64,000 bases of DNA from the NCBI GenBank assembly GCA_947165675.1, contig CAMVBJ010000001.1, positions 1 to 64,000 of the forward strand, written 5' to 3'. This document shows positions 43,501 through 51,922 of this stretch, in pieces. The position numbers and the translations under genes are program-made. Below the pieces are notes generated by a model, which was not told the origin of the DNA, did no database searches, and worked only from the letters and a program-made list of their open reading frames with translations. Source of the stretch: an uncultured Prevotellaceae bacterium. GTDB lineage: Bacteria > Bacteroidota > Bacteroidia > Bacteroidales > Muribaculaceae. Numbering within the stretch: position 1 is the first letter of the stretch; each line of letters opens with the position of its first letter.

Positions 43501-44150
43501 TCTACCTGGATGAGACCATCAGCCGCATGGTGACCACGATGCGCAGTGCATTGATCGACCTGGCCAGCAGCCTGAGCAACGAGGGTAACCTGGCTCAGCA
43601 AGGCTTGCAGCCGTTGCCTGCCGGCATGACCGCCGACCAGTATGCAGCCGACCGCTACAAGAAGGCCAAGACTATCCTGGACTTGATGATGGAGAAGTTG
43701 CCCATTGCATCATGCCCCCTCACTGTGCAGATGGGTCAACAGGTGGCTCAAGTTTATTACAACTTGGGTAAGATCAGCAATGATCAGGATTGCCTCAACA
43801 AGAGCACCCAGCTGCTGGAAAGCGAGATCCTGCGTTACGCCGGATACATCCGTTTCTATCAGTCGCTTGATCCCTCACAGTATGAGCGCTTGACCCGCAT
43901 CGACAAGTTTATCGACCAGCAGTATCTGCTCGACTTGCTGGCAGATTATGGTCAGCAGGTTGATGATAAGAAGTACCAGGAGCTGGCTAACAAGTTGCAG
44001 TCAACAGGTGTCAACATGGACCGCTTGCAGTCTTATCAAGATGCTTACGAGCGTGCCATGCGCCAGCAGATGGAGGCCCAGCGCGCTGCTCAAGAGCAGC
44101 CCCAGGGCGAAGAGGCATCATCTGAGTTAAGCGAGATGCTGGGTAACTGA
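40572..44150 (+). CDS. GT117-type membrane glycosyltransferase (DUF2723)
   Basis: A 1192-aa polytopic membrane protein. The N-terminal half has about 12 hydrophobic helices and the conserved motif FWDCPEF (33-39) in the first periplasmic loop, where a GT-C enzyme keeps its acidic catalytic residues. A second conserved block is [20 protein letters not shown] (about 630-650). The C-terminal half from about 720 is soluble, with [26 protein letters not shown]. It probably uses a lipid-linked sugar to glycosylate secreted proteins or glycans, by analogy to GT-C families; the substrate is not known. The length is typical for Bacteroidota. Confidence 0.88.
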   Translation: [1192 protein letters not shown]

Positions 44151-44198
44151 TGTTCAACTGAAAAGGGTATGTCCCCTGAATAATCTGCGACAATCATC

Positions 44199-44816
44199 GT
44201 GCTGGTTGAACGTCCCCCTTTAATCTACCGAATGATATTTCCCGAGACCGTGTGGCGCATCCATAAGCGCGACCACACGGTCTATTTGACCTTTGACGAC
44301 GGTCCCATTCCCGAGGTCACGCCGTGGGTGCTCGACACGCTCGACCGCTATGGCATCAAGGCCACATTCTTTATGGTGGGTGAGAACGTTGAGCGACACC
44401 CCGAATTGCTCGAAGAAGTGCGCCGCCGTGGTCACACAGTTGGGAATCACACCATGAGCCATCTGCAAGGCGCTCACGTGGGTACCAAGCACTACCTGCA
44501 CAACGTCTTCCGAGCTAACGAGCTTATCGGCAGCACGCTCTTTCGGCCCCCACACGGCTTGCTGCGCTGGGGGCAGTCCCGGGTGCTGCGTTCGCGTTTT
44601 GCCATCATCATGTATGACCTGGTGACACGAGATTACAGCCGCAAGCTGACAGGCGAGCAGGTGCTGAACAACGTCAAGCGGTATGCCCGCAACGGGTCGA
44701 TAATCGTCTTTCACGACTCGCTCAAGGCCGAGAAGAACATGAAATATGCCTTGCCACGCGCTATCGAGTGGCTGCAAAGCAAGGGCTATAAATTTGATGC
44801 CATCCCTGAATTGTGA
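44199..44816 (+). CDS. Polysaccharide deacetylase (NodB-domain) family protein
   Basis: A 205-aa NodB-fold enzyme that would remove acetyl groups from N-acetylated sugars. The metal/catalytic motifs are TFDDGP (31-36), NHTMSH (83-88), RPPHGLLRWGQ and VFHDS near the C-terminus. No signal peptide is seen. The start is probably GTG at 44199 (VERPPLIYRM follows); an ATG at 44232 would remove the conserved N-terminal residues. It follows the GT117 gene and overlaps queG by 20 bases. Confidence 0.87.
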   Translation: MLVERPPLIYRMIFPETVWRIHKRDHTVYLTFDDGPIPEVTPWVLDTLDRYGIKATFFMVGENVERHPELLEEVRRRGHTVGNHTMSHLQGAHVGTKHYLHNVFRANELIGSTLFRPPHGLLRWGQSRVLRSRFAIIMYDLVTRDYSRKLTGEQVLNNVKRYARNGSIIVFHDSLKAEKNMKYALPRAIEWLQSKGYKFDAIPEL

Positions 44817-45732
44817 CATAGCATCGTTGATCAAATCCCAGGCCTCGCGTCTGGGATTTGACGCATGTGGTTTTGCGTCAGCCACTCCCGTCGATGATGA
44901 GGCTGAGTCGCGTTATGACCGCTGGATCGAGCTGGGTCACAACGGTTGCATGCAGTGGGCAGCTGGTCACCGGGACCTGCGCCACGATCCGTCGATGCTG
45001 CTTGAGGGTGCTCAGACGGTCATTGCCCTTGCCGTGAACTATTATCCTGCCCGATTCCAACCCGAGGGGACACTGCGTGTCGCGTACTATGCCTACGGGC
45101 GCGATTACCATGAGGTGCTGAGGGAAAAAATGTCAGAATTGGCCCATTTCATCGAACAAATCACCCATTGTGCTACCCGCCCGTGTGTGGATTCGGCCCC
45201 TATCAGGGAACGCTACTGGGCGCAACGTGCTGGCCTCGGTTTCATCGGTCGAAATAACTGTCTCATCATTCCTGGCAAGGGTTCCTATTTTTTCCTGGGC
45301 GAAATTGTCACGTCAGCGTCACTGCCCCCTGACGAGCCTTGCACGTTGACTTGCGGTAACTGTGGCAAGTGTGTCGAGGCGTGCCCTGCTGGAGCGTTGC
45401 ACCGTGAAGGGGCTGCCGATTGTAACCGTTGTCTGTCCTGCCTGCTCATCGAGAACCATGAGGCAACACTGCCCGCCTGGGTGAGCGATGTCGTCGGCGA
45501 TAAGGTGGTGGGTTGTGATGAATGCCAGTTGTGTTGTCCCCACAATGCTCCAGCAAAAGCGACCCAGGTCGAAGATTTTGCTCCGACCCAGGCCGTCATG
45601 ACATTGACAAGGCAAGGCGTTGAGGCCATGACATCAAGCCAGTTCAAGCGCGCCTTTGCCCACAGCGCTATCTCGCGCCTGCGCTACAAGACCCTATTGA
45701 GAAACGCGACCCTCAAGCCATCCAAGGATTGA
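44797..45732 (+). CDS. queG: Epoxyqueuosine reductase
   Basis: Catalyses the last step of queuosine synthesis, reducing epoxyqueuosine in tRNA with cobalamin and two [4Fe-4S] clusters. DSAPIRERYWAQRAGLGFIGRN is the conserved core. The cluster ligands are in CGNCGKCVEACP, CNRCLSC and CDECQLCCP. I start at ATG 44797 (MPSLNCDIASL), 311 aa; the longer frame from 44746 has no family-like residues. The stop is directly adjacent to that of the convergent MBL gene, with no spacer. Confidence 0.93.
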   Translation: MPSLNCDIASLIKSQASRLGFDACGFASATPVDDEAESRYDRWIELGHNGCMQWAAGHRDLRHDPSMLLEGAQTVIALAVNYYPARFQPEGTLRVAYYAYGRDYHEVLREKMSELAHFIEQITHCATRPCVDSAPIRERYWAQRAGLGFIGRNNCLIIPGKGSYFFLGEIVTSASLPPDEPCTLTCGNCGKCVEACPAGALHREGAADCNRCLSCLLIENHEATLPAWVSDVVGDKVVGCDECQLCCPHNAPAKATQVEDFAPTQAVMTLTRQGVEAMTSSQFKRAFAHSAISRLRYKTLLRNATLKPSKD

Positions 45733-46488
45733 TTACTGATAGTTGCGGATGCGCACATCGATGCCACTGCCGTCCAGCAGTTTCACCACTTGCTGGATGT
45801 CGGTCTCACCATAGTGGTAGGGGAACAGCACGGTGGGCTTCACCATCGTGGCGGCGTGGGCACACTGTTCGGGCGTCATCGTGAAGGGCAGGTTGCAGGG
45901 CAGGAATGCCACATCGATGTCCTTGAGCGCGGCCATCTCGGGGATATCCTCGGTATCGCCAGCGATATAGATGCGCATGCCTTCGATGTCGAGGACAAAG
46001 CCGTTGTCGCGCCCCTTGGGGTGGAACTGCAATTTGTCGGGCGAGTTGTTATATGCGGGAATGGCGTGCACCGTCCATCCATCGTCATTAGTGCGCGAGT
46101 CGCCGTTGCCCATCACTTCACCCTTGCCGCCCAGCAGGTCGTGGCAGCGGGCGTTGGTGATGAGCATGGTGCCAGGCTTGGTCAATTGACTGATGGCCAC
46201 CGAGTCCAGGTGGTCAAAGTGCTCGTGGGTCACCAGGATGTAATCGGCTTTGGGCAGGACAGAGTAGTCGGTTACGGGCTTGACAGCCGTCGTCACCGGG
46301 TCCACATAGATCCACTTGTCGCCCACCTGCATCCTCACGCTACCGTGCTTGATGCAAAAAAACTTTACCGGAGTGCCGGCGGGAGTCTTGAACTCATCAC
46401 AAGCATTGCCTTCTTTTTCATGAGCTGTGCAAGCACACATGCTCCCAACAATCATCATAGCCATGATCAATACTTTTATTTTCAACAT
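45733..46488 (-). CDS. Metallo-beta-lactamase-fold hydrolase, lipoprotein
   Basis: A 251-aa metal-dependent hydrolase of the UlaG/UPF0173-like branch. The zinc site is THEHFDHLD (His88, His90, Asp92, His93), with AGDTED and FPYHYGETD supplying the remaining ligands. The N-terminus is a lipoprotein signal (MIVGSMCAC; Cys18 or Cys20 could be acylated), so it is periplasmic or membrane-bound. The substrate is unknown. A -7 box (TAATTTTG, minus strand, 46516-46523) lies 28 bases upstream. Confidence 0.85.
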   Translation of the reverse strand: MLKIKVLIMAMMIVGSMCACTAHEKEGNACDEFKTPAGTPVKFFCIKHGSVRMQVGDKWIYVDPVTTAVKPVTDYSVLPKADYILVTHEHFDHLDSVAISQLTKPGTMLITNARCHDLLGGKGEVMGNGDSRTNDDGWTVHAIPAYNNSPDKLQFHPKGRDNGFVLDIEGMRIYIAGDTEDIPEMAALKDIDVAFLPCNLPFTMTPEQCAHAATMVKPTVLFPYHYGETDIQQVVKLLDGSGIDVRIRNYQ

Positions 46489-46628
46489 CTTAATTTGAAT
46501 TTAATTTCGATGTTTCAAAATTAAGCATTTCAGTTCATATTCAAGGTCAAAGAGAGCAAAAAAATATGTTTTTCGGGTTTTTGATAGACGATTGTCTCAA
46601 TATTTTACGGTTTTTCATAATTTTTTAC

Positions 46629-46636
46629 TACCTTTG
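46629..46636 (+). promoter_or_regulatory. -7 box (TACCTTTG) for the first uridine-kinase-like gene
   Basis: An exact TAnnTTTG match 30 bases before the ATG at 46666. Confidence 0.6.
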
Positions 46637-46665
46637 CAACTTATAAACCCGTAAGCATTGGTGTT

Positions 46666-48351
46666 ATGAAAAAATATGATGACCTCAAGGTGTTCTGCAA
46701 GAATACCGGCGAGTACCTGGATATCGATGGCGGTGAAGCGCTCATTGATCTGTATGAATCCATCAAACCCCGCGTGGGTCTCAAGGGTGATGCTGTGTGT
46801 GTGCTCGTTAACAACAAGGTCGAAGATCTACACTACCCCGTGTTTGCTCCCAAGCACATTGAGTTCATCGACATTACCTCTAATGCGGGTTATCGCGTGT
46901 TCACGCGTTCGCTGTGCATGGTTCTGTACAAGGCAGTTAACGAGTTGTTTCCAGGCAAGCGCCTATGCATCCAGCACAGCATCAGCAACGGCCATTATTG
47001 TCAGATCAAGCATGAGGACGGCTTCCTCACGCCCCAGGTGATTGACCAGCTCAAGCAGCGCATGAGCGAGATCATAGAGGCCGACATACCCTTCAAGCGC
47101 CGTGAGCGCCTCACGACCGATGTCATTGAGATGTTCCGCAAGCAGGGGCTCAAGGACAAGGTGCGCATCCTGGAGAGCATCAACCAGCTTTACACGGTCT
47201 ATTACAAGCTCGGTGACATCATCGACAGCTTCTATGGTCCGTTGGTACCCTCGACCGGCATGTTGAAGGTATTTGACCTGATCCCCTATGAGGACGGGCT
47301 GCTCCTGCTCGGTCCTGACCGCAAGAACATTAACCAGGTGGCTACATGGCAGCCTCAGCCCAAGCTGTTCAACGCGTTTACCGATTACATCAATTTCAAC
47401 AAGGTGATCCGTCTGGGTGATGTCGGAGAGCTCAACCATGCGATTAAGGCGGGTTACGCCCCGTTGCTCATCAATGTGGTTGAGGCCTTACACAACAAGC
47501 ACTTTATCCAGATTGCCGACGAGATTACCCGCCGTTATCATGCTGGCGGAGCCCGCGTTGTGCTCATCGCTGGACCATCGTCAAGTGGCAAGACCACGTC
47601 GTCCAAGCGACTGGCTATCCAGTTGATGACTAACTTCATTGTGCCCAAGGTCATCGAGCTCGACAATTACTTTGTCAACCGCGAGCACACCCCTCGTGAC
47701 GAGAAGGGAGACTATGACTACGAGTCACTGTATGCTCTTGACCTTGACCAGTTCAACAAGGATGTTACCGACTTGCTGGCCGGTAAGGAGGTGGCGATGC
47801 CCACTTATAACTTCAAGACCGGTGAACGTGAATACACAGGGAAGACGCTTAAGCTCGAAGACGGTGACATCCTGCTCATGGAGGGCATCCATGGATTGAA
47901 TCCCGAGCTCACGCGAAATATCCCCGATGAACAGAAGTTCCGCCTCTTTGTGTCGGCATTGACGACACTCAATATCGATGATCACAACTGGATAGGCACC
48001 TATGACAACCGCCTGCTGCGCCGCATCATCCGTGACTACAAGTATCGTGGATGTGCTGCTCTTGACACCATCAAGCGGTGGCCCAGTGTGCGCCGAGGCG
48101 AGGACAAGTGGATCATGCCCTTCAGCGAGAATGCTGACGCGATGTTCAACTCGTCCCTGTTGTTTGAGCTATCGGTGATCAAGAAATATGCGTTACCTGT
48201 CCTGGAGCAAGTTCCCAGCAGCGTTCCCGAGTATGCCGAGGCCTCGCGGCTGATTAAATTCTTGAACTACTTTGAACCGCTGGACGAGAAAGACATTCCC
48301 AGCACGAGCTTGTTGCGCGAATTCCTGGGAGGTAGCAGTTTCCACTATTAA
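46666..48351 (+). CDS. Nucleoside kinase with ThrRS-like N-terminal domains
   Basis: A 561-aa protein of a type found across Bacteroidota. The first 60 residues resemble a TGS domain and residues about 65-215 the second additional (editing-like) domain of threonyl-tRNA synthetase (SISNGHYCQI gives an H-x-C-like site). The C-terminal half is a uridine-kinase P-loop domain with Walker A GPSSSGKTTSSK (from 302), LDNYFVNREHTPRD and a lid region (RRIIRDYKYRG). It probably phosphorylates a nucleoside, with the ThrRS-like part of unknown use. It is followed by a shorter paralogue. Confidence 0.87.
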   Translation: MKKYDDLKVFCKNTGEYLDIDGGEALIDLYESIKPRVGLKGDAVCVLVNNKVEDLHYPVFAPKHIEFIDITSNAGYRVFTRSLCMVLYKAVNELFPGKRLCIQHSISNGHYCQIKHEDGFLTPQVIDQLKQRMSEIIEADIPFKRRERLTTDVIEMFRKQGLKDKVRILESINQLYTVYYKLGDIIDSFYGPLVPSTGMLKVFDLIPYEDGLLLLGPDRKNINQVATWQPQPKLFNAFTDYINFNKVIRLGDVGELNHAIKAGYAPLLINVVEALHNKHFIQIADEITRRYHAGGARVVLIAGPSSSGKTTSSKRLAIQLMTNFIVPKVIELDNYFVNREHTPRDEKGDYDYESLYALDLDQFNKDVTDLLAGKEVAMPTYNFKTGEREYTGKTLKLEDGDILLMEGIHGLNPELTRNIPDEQKFRLFVSALTTLNIDDHNWIGTYDNRLLRRIIRDYKYRGCAALDTIKRWPSVRRGEDKWIMPFSENADAMFNSSLLFELSVIKKYALPVLEQVPSSVPEYAEASRLIKFLNYFEPLDEKDIPSTSLLREFLGGSSFHY

Positions 48352-48361
48352 CGCCTTAACG

Positions 48362-48398
48362 GGTGGGTTCTTGAGTGCGAAAGGACCCACCTGATTTT
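48362..48398 (+). terminator. Terminator or attenuator between the two kinase genes
   Basis: GGTGGGTTC (48362-48370) pairs with GGACCCACC (48383-48391), followed by TGATTTTTTA. It lies in the 91-base gap and would reduce transcription of the second gene. Confidence 0.75.
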
Positions 48399-48442
48399 TT
48401 ATAAGAACATTTCAAACACAATCATAACATCAACCCAACACA

Positions 48443-49486
48443 ATGTCAGAAATTACAGCAAGCGTAATGCAGCAACCATCTACTCATAACGAGCACATGT
48501 CATTAGAGGACTTCTGCGGTACTATCAGGAAGATGGAATCACAGGGTCAGGATGGAATATCGCTTTTTAACGATGTCATCTCTCAGGGCTATGCTCCCGA
48601 CCTGATTGCCGAGGATGAGTTCCAGCACAGCCGTCGCCTGGAACGCATCACGACCGAGATCACACGTCGATTCAGGCAGGAGGGGATGCGTATCGTGCTT
48701 GTGGCAGGGCCGTCCTGCTCGGGCAAGACCACCACGTCGCGTTTTCTCAACCTCATGCTGCGTGATAACGGCATCCAGCCCTGTGTCGTCTCGCTCGACA
48801 ATTATTTCCTGAATCTGGATCAGCGCCCGCTGAATGCTAATGGCGAAATTGACTATGAGTCATTCTATGGACTGGACCTGAAGCAGTTGGGACGTGACAT
48901 CTCAAGCCTGCTTGCTGGCGACCAGGTGTCCATGCCCACCTATGACTATGTGAAGGGTGAGCGCACCTATCGCGGCAATACACTCAAGCTCGAGAGCAAC
49001 AGCCTGCTGTTCCTTGAGGGTCTCCATGCCTTGAATCCGCTGCTGGTTCCCGACATTGATGATGACTTGAAGTTCAAGCTGTTTGTCACCGCCCAAGCGA
49101 CCATCTACTATGGCGAGAAGGTGGGACTGGAGGAGCATGACAATCGCCTGTTGCGCCGCATCTACCGTGATTATAACAGCCGTGGTGCCAGTGCGTTGCA
49201 GACGCTGCAATGGTGGCCTGGCGTGTTGCGGGGTGAAAACCTGTGGATCTTGCCGTTTGCCAGCAATGCCGATGCCTGGTTCAACACGTCGATGGTGTTT
49301 GAATTTTCGGCAATCAAGTCCCGTGTGTCTCAGCTGCTGTGTGAGGTGCCCGAGAGCGAACCTGTAGAATACAAGATCGCTCAGCGCCTGTATGCGTTGC
49401 TTGACCGCGTGGCGCCCCTTACCCACGAGGACTTTGTCGCCATCGCTCCCAAGCGTCGCTTCCTGTTAAGCAACGAGGGGAAATAA
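48443..49486 (+). CDS. Uridine-kinase-like protein, short paralogue
   Basis: A 347-aa P-loop kinase with Walker A AGPSCSGKTTTSRF (about 88-101), LDNYFLNLDQRPLN, IDYESFYGLDLKQL and RRIYRDYNSRG, all in line with the kinase half of the upstream gene. It lacks the TGS and ThrRS-like domains and has instead a roughly 70-residue unrelated N-terminus. Probably arisen by tandem duplication with domain loss. Whether it has the same substrate cannot be told; its catalytic motifs look intact. Confidence 0.82.
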   Translation: MSEITASVMQQPSTHNEHMSLEDFCGTIRKMESQGQDGISLFNDVISQGYAPDLIAEDEFQHSRRLERITTEITRRFRQEGMRIVLVAGPSCSGKTTTSRFLNLMLRDNGIQPCVVSLDNYFLNLDQRPLNANGEIDYESFYGLDLKQLGRDISSLLAGDQVSMPTYDYVKGERTYRGNTLKLESNSLLFLEGLHALNPLLVPDIDDDLKFKLFVTAQATIYYGEKVGLEEHDNRLLRRIYRDYNSRGASALQTLQWWPGVLRGENLWILPFASNADAWFNTSMVFEFSAIKSRVSQLLCEVPESEPVEYKIAQRLYALLDRVAPLTHEDFVAIAPKRRFLLSNEGK

Positions 49487-49498
49487 CGTCACAAAAAA

Positions 49499-49566
49499 TA
49501 GTTAAAACTATTCGTGTAATTGGCTTTAGCCCTGCAGGGTTCGAGCAGGGCAGCTATATCATTGCC
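49499..49566 (+). repeat. Dispersed intergenic repeat, copy 4 (partial)
   Basis: AAACTATTCGTGTAATTGGC and TTTAGCCCTGCAGGGTTCG match the right half of copy 1 nearly base for base, ending GCTATATCATTG. It sits between the convergent kinase and obgE genes. Confidence 0.65.
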
Positions 49567-49633
49567 CTATTAAGTTTTCCCGTACGATAATGTGGTTATG
49601 TTTCCGAGTCGAAATGGTGACGTAGCGCCATTT

Positions 49634-50860
49634 TTACTCCTCATCGGGGTCACTGACCACCTGGAAGTCCTTGTTCTCGTCCTCGTAGTCGCTTTCCCAG
49701 TACTCTTCGCTCCATTGCTTGCCACCCGAGTCAACCATCTTGCCACCGGCATTGGGCGCCTCATCGTCCTCCAGATCGTCAGCGCCAAAGATGAAGTCGT
49801 CCTCGGCCTGTTCGCGGTGACGATCGTCCAGGTCACGGTGGGTGAGCGTCTCGGGAATGCGGTTGCGCTCATCGTTGATGGTGCGCCACAGCAGGTCTTT
49901 CAATTGTGTCAAGCCCATCTGAGCCACACTCGAGATAAACACGCTGGGAACGTCTTCGGGCAGTTCAGGACGCATCTGCTCGATGAGTTCATCATCCAGC
50001 ATGTCACACTTGGTGATAGCCAGCACGCGGGGTTTCTCGACGAGGTCTGGGTTAAACGTCTCTAATTCATGGCACAGGATGCCGTACTCCTTGCGGATGT
50101 CGTCGGTGTCGGCTGGCACCATAAACAGCAGCACGGCATTGCGCTCGATGTGGCGCAGGAAGCGAAGCCCCAGTCCACGTCCCTCGCTGGCACCCTCGAT
50201 GATACCAGGAATGTCGGCCATGACAAATGACTGCTGCCCACGGTAGGAAACGATGCCTAAGTTGGGCTCCAGTGTTGTGAAGGGGTAGTTGGCAATCTTG
50301 GGCTTGGCGGCGCTGATGACGCTCAGCAGCGTTGATTTACCGGCATTGGGGAAGCCCACGAGACCCACATCGGCCAGTAGCTTGAGTTCCAGGATGACCG
50401 ACTTCTCGACACCCTTCTCGCCAGGCTGGGCAAATCGCGGCGTCTGGCGCGTCGCGGTCTTGAAGTGCTGGTTGCCCAGGCCTCCGCGTCCGCCTCGCAG
50501 CAGGCGCACGATCTGGCCGTCCTCGGTCACGTCACACAGGAACTGTCCCGTCTCGGCATCATAGACTGCCGTGCCACAGGGCACCTCGATGGTACGATCC
50601 TCGCCATCCTTGCCTGTACACTGGTTCTCGCCACCCGACTGACCGTCGGTAGCAAACACGTGGCGCTGGTACTTCAAGTGGATGAGCGTCCACAGGTTGC
50701 GGTTGCCTTTCAGGAAAATGTGGCCGCCACGGCCGCCATCACCGCCGTCAGGACCACCCTTGGGGACATACTTGGCGCGATGCAGGTGGGCCGAACCGGC
50801 TCCGCCCTTGCCACTGCGACACAGGATCTTCACATAGTCGATAAAATTGCTTTCTGCCAT
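49634..50860 (-). CDS. obgE: Obg GTPase
   Basis: An essential GTPase in ribosome assembly and stress response. The N-terminal glycine-rich Obg fold (residues about 1-158; [28 protein letters not shown]) precedes the G domain: G1 GFPNAGKST (from 169), switch region [13 protein letters not shown]3 [10 protein letters not shown] and G4 ITKCD. The last 70 residues form an acidic, probably disordered tail ([10 protein letters not shown]). The 408-aa length is normal for Bacteroidota. A -7 box (TACCTTTG, minus strand, 50880-50887) lies 20 bases upstream. Confidence 0.96.
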   Translation of the reverse strand: MAESNFIDYVKILCRSGKGGAGSAHLHRAKYVPKGGPDGGDGGRGGHIFLKGNRNLWTLIHLKYQRHVFATDGQSGGENQCTGKDGEDRTIEVPCGTAVYDAETGQFLCDVTEDGQIVRLLRGGRGGLGNQHFKTATRQTPRFAQPGEKGVEKSVILELKLLADVGLVGFPNAGKSTLLSVISAAKPKIANYPFTTLEPNLGIVSYRGQQSFVMADIPGIIEGASEGRGLGLRFLRHIERNAVLLFMVPADTDDIRKEYGILCHELETFNPDLVEKPRVLAITKCDMLDDELIEQMRPELPEDVPSVFISSVAQMGLTQLKDLLWRTINDERNRIPETLTHRDLDDRHREQAEDDFIFGADDLEDDEAPNAGGKMVDSGGKQWSEEYWESDYEDENKDFQVVSDPDEE

Positions 50861-50879
50861 AACTTGTTGATTTTGGCAG

Positions 50880-50926
50880 CAAAGGTACTATTTTTTCACG
50901 TGAATGAAAAATTCTTGTTACCTTTG
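50880..50926. promoter_or_regulatory. Divergent promoters for obgE and lgt
   Basis: CAAAGGTA (50880-50887) is a -7 box for obgE on the minus strand, and TACCTTTG (50919-50926) is one for lgt on the plus strand, 32 bases before its ATG. The short space between contains TTTCACGTGAA, a palindrome core. Confidence 0.65.
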
Positions 50927-50957
50927 CCATCGCTAAACACGTAAACACTACATCACA

Positions 50958-51824
50958 ATGATACTGGATTCTATTACTTGGACCGCGAGTCCCAACCTCT
51001 TCTCCTTCGGTTCAATCACCGTGCGCTGGTACGGGCTGATGTTTGCCATCGGCTTTCTGGTGGGTTATGAAATCGTTTACCGCATCTTCCGTCACGAGGG
51101 GGCGAAGGAAAACTGGGTGGGCAGCCTGTTCATCTATGTGGTGGTGGCCACCATCCTGGGTGCCAGACTGGGTCACGTCTTCTTCTACGACTGGGCTTAC
51201 TATAGCCAGCACCTGGGCGATATTCCCAAGATTTGGGAGGGCGGACTTGCCAGCCACGGCGGCACGCTGGGCATCATGCTGGCCATCTGGCTCTACAGCC
51301 GCCTGGTGACCCGCAAGCCCATGCTGTGGACGCTGGACCGTCTGGTGGTGCCCGTGGGCTTTGTCGCGGCCCTCATCCGCATCGGCAACCTGATGAACCA
51401 TGAGATTTATGGTGGCGAGACCTCCATGCCCTGGGGTTTCCGCTTCATCGAGAACGTTGGCCAGTGGATGCAGGGTGCCGAGCCCGTTTTCACTGCCCCG
51501 TGCCACCCTACGCAGATCTATGAGGCATTGTTCTACCTGTTGACCTTTGCCGTGTGCCTGCTCATGTACTGGCGCTGGCGCTGCCAGGAGCGCGAGGGAC
51601 TGATCTTCGGCGTGTTCATGTTAGGCATATTTGTGCCGCGCTTCTTCATCGAGTATATCAAGAATGTGCAGGAGCCGTGGGAAATCGCCATGCGTGCCAG
51701 CTATGGCATCGACCAGGGTCAGCTGTTGAGTATCCCGTTCATCGTGCTGGGCATCGTGCTCATCGTCAGGGCGCTGCACCGCCCGCGTGTGCCACTGGAG
51801 TACCCCAACCGCTTTGCTGATTAG
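50958..51824 (+). CDS. lgt: Prolipoprotein diacylglyceryl transferase
   Basis: Transfers diacylglycerol from phosphatidylglycerol to the lipobox cysteine of prelipoproteins, such as the SusD and other lipoproteins encoded in this window. The 288-aa inner-membrane protein has about seven hydrophobic segments and the Lgt signature RIGNLMNHEIYG near residue 140, plus the conserved GGLASHGGTLG region and HPTQIYEALFYL. Its stop codon is inside a TATAGGC-type short tandem repeat. Confidence 0.95.
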   Translation: MILDSITWTASPNLFSFGSITVRWYGLMFAIGFLVGYEIVYRIFRHEGAKENWVGSLFIYVVVATILGARLGHVFFYDWAYYSQHLGDIPKIWEGGLASHGGTLGIMLAIWLYSRLVTRKPMLWTLDRLVVPVGFVAALIRIGNLMNHEIYGGETSMPWGFRFIENVGQWMQGAEPVFTAPCHPTQIYEALFYLLTFAVCLLMYWRWRCQEREGLIFGVFMLGIFVPRFFIEYIKNVQEPWEIAMRASYGIDQGQLLSIPFIVLGIVLIVRALHRPRVPLEYPNRFAD

Positions 51825-51867
51825 GTTTTAGGCTATAGGCTATAGGTTATAGGCTATAGGCTTTAGG
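51822..51867 (+). repeat. Short tandem TATAGGC repeats at the lgt stop codon
   Basis: The sequence consists of repeated TATAGGC/TTTAGG units from 51822 to 51867, starting with the TAG stop of lgt. Downstream (51888-51922) lies a low-complexity AACTGACAACTGACAA stretch like that upstream of susD. Copy number may vary by slippage without affecting the protein. Confidence 0.7.
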
Positions 51868-51922
51868 ACTGCGGATGCTAAATTGCGACTAAAAACTGAC
51901 AACTGACAAGTTACAACTAAAA

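Noticed and set aside
50890-50905. parS-like TTTTTCACGTGAATGA between obgE and lgt
   Set aside because: Three mismatches to the consensus; the palindrome core alone is not enough.
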